Source of the DNA: Egbenema bharatensis
GTDB taxonomy: Bacteria > Cyanobacteriota > Cyanobacteriia > Elainellales > Elainellaceae
Direction: 5' to 3'
Length of the DNA stretch: 64,000 nucleotides
Assembly: GCF_048077055.1 (NCBI RefSeq)
Contig: NZ_CP182236.1
Location: 3,038,001-3,102,000, forward strand
Position numbers and translations under genes: made by a program. Shown here piece by piece: positions 59,868-64,000 of this stretch (position 1 is its first letter; every line of letters begins with the position of its first letter). Below the pieces are notes generated by a model, which saw only the letters and a program-made list of their open reading frames with translations, searched no databases and was not told where the DNA came from.

Positions 59868-60547
59868 CGCAATACATCTCCTGTCCGCAGTCGTTTTTCA
59901 ATGTCTCTGGCGGTTGCCCCTTCATTCATCCAGAAAGCGGCTGCATCAATGCGATCCTGTCCACCGAGCAAGAATTTGCAGTAGGTTTCACCCATCGAGT
60001 AACACTGAATTTCAATGCAGCTCAATTGTTTCTTGACCAGTTCCGTAAAAAAGCCTGCAAACAAGCCGGCATAGAGATAACAAACGGGTTTACCCACATC
60101 GCCTAACGTCCGCGCTACCGCAGAGTCGAAGATGTTGATAAACATAAATCCCTGCTTCCGATCGCCCATATCCACTTCCCAGCGACCCCAGCCCTGCGAT
60201 GTGAAGGGCCACCACCAGGTTTCTAACAGGAATAGCAGATTGGTTTGGCGTACGCCGCGATCGAATTCTTTTTCAAACCACTTTTCAAAGAAGAAGGCAT
60301 CTTTCTGGCCCCATTCACAGCCGATCGTATACATGGTGGCGGCTGAAGCTTCGCCCACTTCTTCTTCCAGACCTTCTACTAAACCAATGATGAAATCTTC
60401 TGTGGTCAAAATGTTCTGGCTACCGTTCCAGTCCACAATGGTTCCTTTCTCAGGATCAAACTGAAAAAAATCTCGGAATCCGTAATGATTATGTTTTTTA
60501 GGATTTTTCCGTTGAGCAGGATGGGAAAGTTCGGGTACAGTTGCCAT
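59864..60547 (-). CDS. V4R-domain protein, Slr0144-like (first gene of the PAP cluster)
   Basis: 227 residues from ATG 60547 (MATVPELSHPAQRKNPKKHN). An open frame to 60640 extends upstream but its composition (IFSHSSLLWLLLQ) does not fit. N-part NHYGFRDFFQFDPEKGTIVD is characteristic; the C-part is V4R (KPVCYLYAGLFAGFFTELVK, SCIEIQCYSMGETYCKFLLG). Slr0144 begins the Synechocystis operon needed for efficient photosystem II assembly. The ferredoxin-like slr0148/slr0150 and the TPR slr0151 equivalents are absent here. Confidence 0.86.
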   Translation of the reverse strand: MATVPELSHPAQRKNPKKHNHYGFRDFFQFDPEKGTIVDWNGSQNILTTEDFIIGLVEGLEEEVGEASAATMYTIGCEWGQKDAFFFEKWFEKEFDRGVRQTNLLFLLETWWWPFTSQGWGRWEVDMGDRKQGFMFINIFDSAVARTLGDVGKPVCYLYAGLFAGFFTELVKKQLSCIEIQCYSMGETYCKFLLGGQDRIDAAAFWMNEGATARDIEKRLRTGDVLR

Positions 60548-61354
60548 AGTTTTTCTCTTGACACATTCCAGAAGGGTTTGAAGTAGAAGCCAGAGCAGAG
60601 ATGAATGACTAAAGATGAATTGCCGCAGTGAATCAATCACCAGCAGTATGCGTAGATATCAGCGAACCAGAGAATTAATCGATTAAACAATTGGATTGGC
60701 AGAATTGGCAGGATTAGCAGACCAGATCATTGGCAAACCCAAATATCTTGATTGACTGACAAAAGTTGTGTGCCCTCACCCCCAACCCCTCGCCCTTTGG
60801 GAGAGGGGAGCGATTCACTTTTCCAGTTCCCTCTCCCCTCGGGAGAGGGCTAGGGTGAGGGCTTGCAGGGTCTTGACTGAGAAGTTTTGTCAGTCAACCA
60901 GCCAAATATCCGCAATCTGCTCAAACATAGGCTGAGTTCACCCAATCATTCAGCTCAATGCGCCCAAATTCAAACGCCGAGCCGTTAGTTGGTTCAGGTG
61001 GCTCCATCAGGCAAGAACGCTAGCAGGACGTTCCACAATTAACATAATCATAATGCCCTGCTTTCTCCGCAAATAATTCACTGATTTAAAGTTCGTTAAA
61101 TAGTTTGAGTACCGGGATGAGAGCGTGTAGAGTCAGAATTAAACAAAATTAGACGATCGCTCTGTAACTCCTTTTGATTTGTCTCTGCAATTTGAATATT
61201 CCCAAAGTTCTGCTTGATTTAACGCATTTTTTGCCTCAAGGTCATTCAGCCTCGATCCTGAAACAAAACTTCTTTGTTTTTAATTTTCCTTGATTTGAAA
61301 TGACGCGATCGTTTGTCTGAATTGCCCTAACTGGATTGCCCTAACTGGATTGCC
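60548..61354. other. Intergenic region upstream of the PAP cluster
   Basis: About 800 bases with no supportable gene. It contains MITE-like copy 2 (60752-60897), an A/T-rich stretch 61060-61310 that probably includes the PAP promoter, and the 14-bp tandem at 61321-61361. Confidence 0.65.
60752..60897. mobile_element. MITE-like element, copy 2
   Basis: Terminal inverted repeats TTGACTGACAAAA at 60752-60764 and the exact complement at 60885-60897; length 146 bases, identical to copy 1 (54639-54784). Inner inverted repeat CCCTCACCCCCAACCCCTCG near 60773 with CTAGGGTGAGGGC near 60851, and TTTGGGAGAGGGGAG/CTCTCCCCTCGGG. No ORF. Confidence 0.8.
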
Positions 61355-61361
61355 CTAACTA
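61321..61361. repeat. 14-bp tandem ATTGCCCTAACTGG
   Basis: Three copies, the last ending ATTGCCCTAACTAAAGG at the stop codon of the flavoprotein gene. Confidence 0.85.
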
Positions 61362-63027
61362 AAGGTTGAGGCAGGCTGTTCAATCCGTTGGGGAGCGACC
61401 CCCAATTCTGTCAGGATTTCCTGAGCAGCTTGTTCGGCCGTTTCACAGGCTCCATTCATATAGCCCTGAGAACCGATCGAACAATGTTCCCCAGCAAACC
61501 AGATGTTGCCCACCCGCTCAATTTCCGCTCCCCCAAATTTTGTCCATTGTCCAGGCAGATAACAGGCATAGGATCCTAATGCATAGGGATGGGAAGCCCA
61601 AATGGCTCGGAGGGGAGCACCCCGATCGGTCTGGCTGATGGCTGGAAAAATCACGTCCAGGTCATTGAGAAAAGCCTGAGCCAAATGCTCTGGATCCCTG
61701 GTTCCCAGCTTTAATCCCCCCCGGCCCCTCGTAAATCCGTCAACCAGCCTCCGGGGCCTTCAGAGTAGCGGGCACTTTCCCAGGTATTTTGAAACTCCAT
61801 ATCCGTATAGATAGAGATAGTAGACCCATAGCGAGTCCGCCAGATCCGTTCCTGGAAAGGGATAGCTAGCTTACTGCTGGTGCCATAACCCAATTCAGCA
61901 ATCGCCGCTCGCTTCACTGGAGGCAAATCGATCGCCAGTTCAACCTGACGAAGCAGGGTAAACGGAACCGTTAGAACAATTCGATCGTAAATTCGCTCTG
62001 TGCTGGTGCTGCCACTACGAAGGCTGACTTGATAGCGATCGATTGCGGTTTGGCGAATTGACTCCAGAGCAGTATGGGTTTCAATGGCTGAATCGAGACG
62101 TTCTGCCAAACGCTGGGGAATCAACTCGTTACCGCCAACGACGTGATATCGTTCATCACTGATGCCGTAGGTGCTCCACTGTCCGGCTTCTGCCCCAATC
62201 AAAAACAGCAGATTCAAGCAGGATTGGGCATCTGCATCCAGTCCATATTCGGTGATATAGGCAACCCGCACTAACTGTTCAACGATGGGATGAACGGGAG
62301 TCAGGGAAAGATATTCTGCCAGAGATAGGCGATCGAGCTGGGCAGCCGCAGGATTGGAATCTCGATAGGTCAAGTTCCATTGGCTGAGGCGTTCAATATC
62401 TTTAGCAATTCGGTGGGCTAAGGGTGTAAATTCAACTGCCACCCAGCGATGGTCAATTTTTCGTCCCTGGAAGTAGAGGATTTCTGACTCTAAGCCCTCA
62501 TCAGCCGCCCGCAGATCTGCCATTTCTAACCCCAGTTCCGCCGCCAGCGATCGAACCGCTGTGTGATGGGTGTCAATAAACTCTCCGCCCAGTTCTGCCA
62601 CTCCTGGATTCTCAGCAGGCTTGGTGACACTCCGCAACCGGCCACCCACCCGCGGACTGGCTTCAATCACATCGACTGCAACTCCAGCCTGACTCAGCCG
62701 ATACGCTGCGGTTAATCCTGCAATCCCTGCCCCTACGATCAATACCTTCGAGTCTGTGCCGCGATCGAATCCTGTGACGTTCCTTTGTCCTGAACCTGAA
62801 ACCGAAACGACACCCGCCGCAGGCTTGAACGGATTCAGAGTTGCAACACTGGCTAGCCCCATTCCTCCTAAAACCTGTCGGCGCGACACAATCCTTTGCC
62901 CGAAAGGAGCACCATATCCTGCCCCATATCGCTCCACAGCTTCATCCAGGGAGCACTGAGTCGCCGCTGAAAGAGACACGATACGATAGGCACGGCGCAA
63001 TAAATTCGTGAGAGTCTGTTTAGCCAT
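61355..63027 (-). CDS. Flavin amine oxidase, L-amino-acid-oxidase-like, Tat-type leader; apparent -1 frameshift
   Basis: About 557 residues from ATG 63027 (MAKQTLTNLLRRAYRIVSLS). A twin-arginine motif SRRQVLGGMGLAS lies near 50-62. FAD loop VLIVGAGIAGLTAAYRLSQAG, acidic strand end DVIEASPRVGGRL. The frame is lost at 61717-61723 in a run of seven C (plus strand); one more base joins LTDLRGAGG to LKLGTRDPEHLAQAFL and the FAD-binding C-terminus (FAGEHCSIGSQGYMNGACET). Resembles exported cyanobacterial L-amino acid oxidase that oxidises basic amino acids to keto acids, NH3 and H2O2. The open frame to 63339 overlaps a plus-strand gene, so I reject that start. Confidence 0.86.
61717..61723 (-). other. 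Homopolymer site of the apparent deletion in the amine oxidase gene
   Basis: Seven C on the plus strand (TAATCCCCCCCGG). Eight would keep the frame open. Confidence 0.75.
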
Positions 63028-63060
63028 ATGGGTGATTAGCCACGAAGAGGAAGCGGGTTC

Positions 63061-63327
63061 ATGCCTTGGTTTGTCAAAATTGAAAAGGGAATTGTTGATA
63101 AGTCCACATTTGATCAGTTTGTGCCTGCCCACCAAGCCTATGTTAAACGCCTGATTGCCGAGGGGCGTGAGGCTAAAACGGGTTACTGGGGCGAGTTCGG
63201 CGGCGGTATGCTGCTGTTTAAAGCGGCAAACCTGGAGGAAGCAAAGGCGATCGTTGTCCAGGATCCTTTGATTCAAAACGGCTGTGTAGACTATCAACTG
63301 CACGAATGGTGCATTGTCGTTGAGTAA
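63061..63327 (+). CDS. YciI family protein
   Basis: 88 residues, ATG 63061 (MPWFVKIEKGIVDKSTFDQF). Small ferredoxin-like fold with His in VPAHQAYVKRLIAEGR and EAKAIVVQDPLIQNGCVDYQ, the family's His/Asp pair. Role unknown, dye-decolourising or lactone hydrolysis-like chemistry is claimed for some relatives. Its stop is 13 bases before smpB, so they are probably one transcript. Confidence 0.88.
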   Translation: MPWFVKIEKGIVDKSTFDQFVPAHQAYVKRLIAEGREAKTGYWGEFGGGMLLFKAANLEEAKAIVVQDPLIQNGCVDYQLHEWCIVVE

Positions 63328-63340
63328 AGGAGAAAACAAG

Positions 63341-63808
63341 ATGGGCGACAGCAGCGACGGCTACAAAATCATTGCTGATAATCGTCAGGCAAGATTTCAG
63401 TACGAAATTCTGGAAACCTACGAGGCGGGCATCGAGCTAAGAGGGACAGAGGTGAAATCCATCCGTCAGGGAAAGGTTAACCTGCGGGATGGCTATGCCC
63501 TGATTCGCAATGAAGAGGCCTGGCTCCACAATGTTCATATTTCCCCCCACGACACGGCCGGACAAATTTTTAACCACGACCCCCGCCGCACCCGCAAACT
63601 CCTGCTCCATGCCCAGGAAATTCGCAAGCTGATTGGCCAGGTTGAGCAAAAAGGACTCACTTTGATTCCACTCAAACTTTTCCTGAAGCGAGGTTGGGTC
63701 AAAGTAACGATCGGGCTGGCACGCGGGAAGAAGCTCCACGATAAACGGGAAGACCTGAAGCGGAAGCAGGCGAACCGTGAAATTGAGCGAGCTATGAAGA
63801 ATTACTAG
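63341..63808 (+). CDS. smpB: SsrA-binding protein
   Basis: 155 residues from ATG 63341 behind AAAGGAGAAAACAAG; the longer frame (MSLSKGENK) reads through that site and is rejected. Binds tmRNA and brings it to stalled ribosomes in trans-translation. Signature ADNRQARFQYEILETYEAGI, ELRGTEVKSIRQGKVNLRDG and C-terminal basic tail GKKLHDKREDLKRKQANREI. ssrA itself is not seen nearby. Confidence 0.97.
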   Translation: MGDSSDGYKIIADNRQARFQYEILETYEAGIELRGTEVKSIRQGKVNLRDGYALIRNEEAWLHNVHISPHDTAGQIFNHDPRRTRKLLLHAQEIRKLIGQVEQKGLTLIPLKLFLKRGWVKVTIGLARGKKLHDKREDLKRKQANREIERAMKNY

Positions 63809-63822
63809 CCCGATCGATCGGG
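63809..63822. terminator. Palindrome CCCGATCGATCGGG just after smpB
   Basis: Perfect 14-base palindrome starting one base after the smpB stop, followed by TTAAAAACG. Too little loop for a normal terminator hairpin; may be a binding or HIP1-related site. Confidence 0.35.
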
Positions 63823-64000
63823 TTAAAAACGCAAATTTGTTACGAAATGTTGCAGAGGACTGCCTGTTCATGTTATGTTTCTTTACATAACGATCTTGGG
63901 GTCATCCTAAAAGCATTGCACAGCAAAGGGGTTTAGCTGTTGTAAAGGATGTTCCGTAGGTATCGGGTTATCTCCTCCCAACACAGCGAGTCTAGTCAGC
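63823..64000. other. Right-edge intergenic sequence, probable leader of a gene beyond the window
   Basis: Nothing coding visible. ATGTTATGTTTCTTTACATAAC near 63871-63892 is an imperfect inverted repeat (GTTATG...CATAAC). Confidence 0.45.

Noticed and set aside
63028..63339. Upstream extension of the amine oxidase gene
   Set aside because: Opposite to the well supported YciI gene; composition does not match, and ATG 63027 starts a plausible leader.

Overview
The window reads as chromosomal DNA of a cyanobacterium, probably a filamentous Leptolyngbya-like lineage (lineage is inference). Direct support: many HIP1 octamers (GCGATCGC), the photosynthesis-related sensor kinase NblS, a photosystem II assembly (PAP) gene cluster, the nitrogen regulator NtcB behind an NtcA-type promoter, 4-hydroxyphenylpyruvate dioxygenase, a CYP110-like P450 and a 16S-tRNA-Ile-tRNA-Ala-23S-5S rRNA operon. 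Most of the window is ordinary housekeeping sequence; the accessory parts are an NRPS-like gene, one IS982 element, two MITE-like elements and several families of short intergenic repeats.

Layout. 1-1.3 kb: 3' part of a secreted TPR protein. 1.8-8.3 kb: purD (frameshifted), nblS, recQ, a small membrane protein and a membrane-anchored rhodanese. 8.5-16.1 kb: purA, rplY, a two-domain kinase-like protein, miaE, a GNAT enzyme, an inward-rectifier K+ channel and small conserved proteins. 16.8-21.4 kb: a four-gene polar amino-acid ABC transporter with an intercistronic hairpin. 21.5-28.6 kb: an aromatic locus: tyrA (T-protein type, frameshifted), hppD, and, divergent from them, a one-module NRPS-like gene (frameshifted) with an unusual adenylation pocket and a Cys-type thioesterase. 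28.8-38.9 kb: zinc ribbon protein, two tandem TrkA/RCK proteins convergent with a Na+/H+ antiporter, a GST, a fasciclin protein, a peroxiredoxin, the IS982 insertion, a lipoprotein and lgt. 39.0-44.5 kb: a GGDEF remnant and the rRNA operon (minus strand) with its promoter and terminator. 44.7-54.4 kb: thiD, a WD40 Ser/Thr kinase, the P450, ntcB plus a TrpD-like gene, a solute-binding protein, rpmI-rplT. 54.9-63.8 kb: an NnrU/Z-ISO-like protein, thioredoxin, a reduced PAP operon ending in an SpkG-like kinase, a frameshifted L-amino-acid-oxidase-like flavoprotein, a YciI protein and smpB.

Two cross-cutting points matter to a user. First, four otherwise well conserved genes (purD, tyrA, the NRPS-like gene, the flavoprotein) are each split by what looks like loss of a single G or C inside a short G/C run; one of them is the housekeeping gene purD, so consensus-sequence error is the simplest explanation, and I annotate each as one gene. 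Second, the best candidate for new biology is the 22.2-28.6 kb locus: TyrA makes and HppD consumes 4-hydroxyphenylpyruvate, and the divergent NRPS-like enzyme lacks the aspartate that normally binds the amino group of an amino-acid substrate. An aryl-pyruvate or other non-amino-acid substrate is a testable inference.
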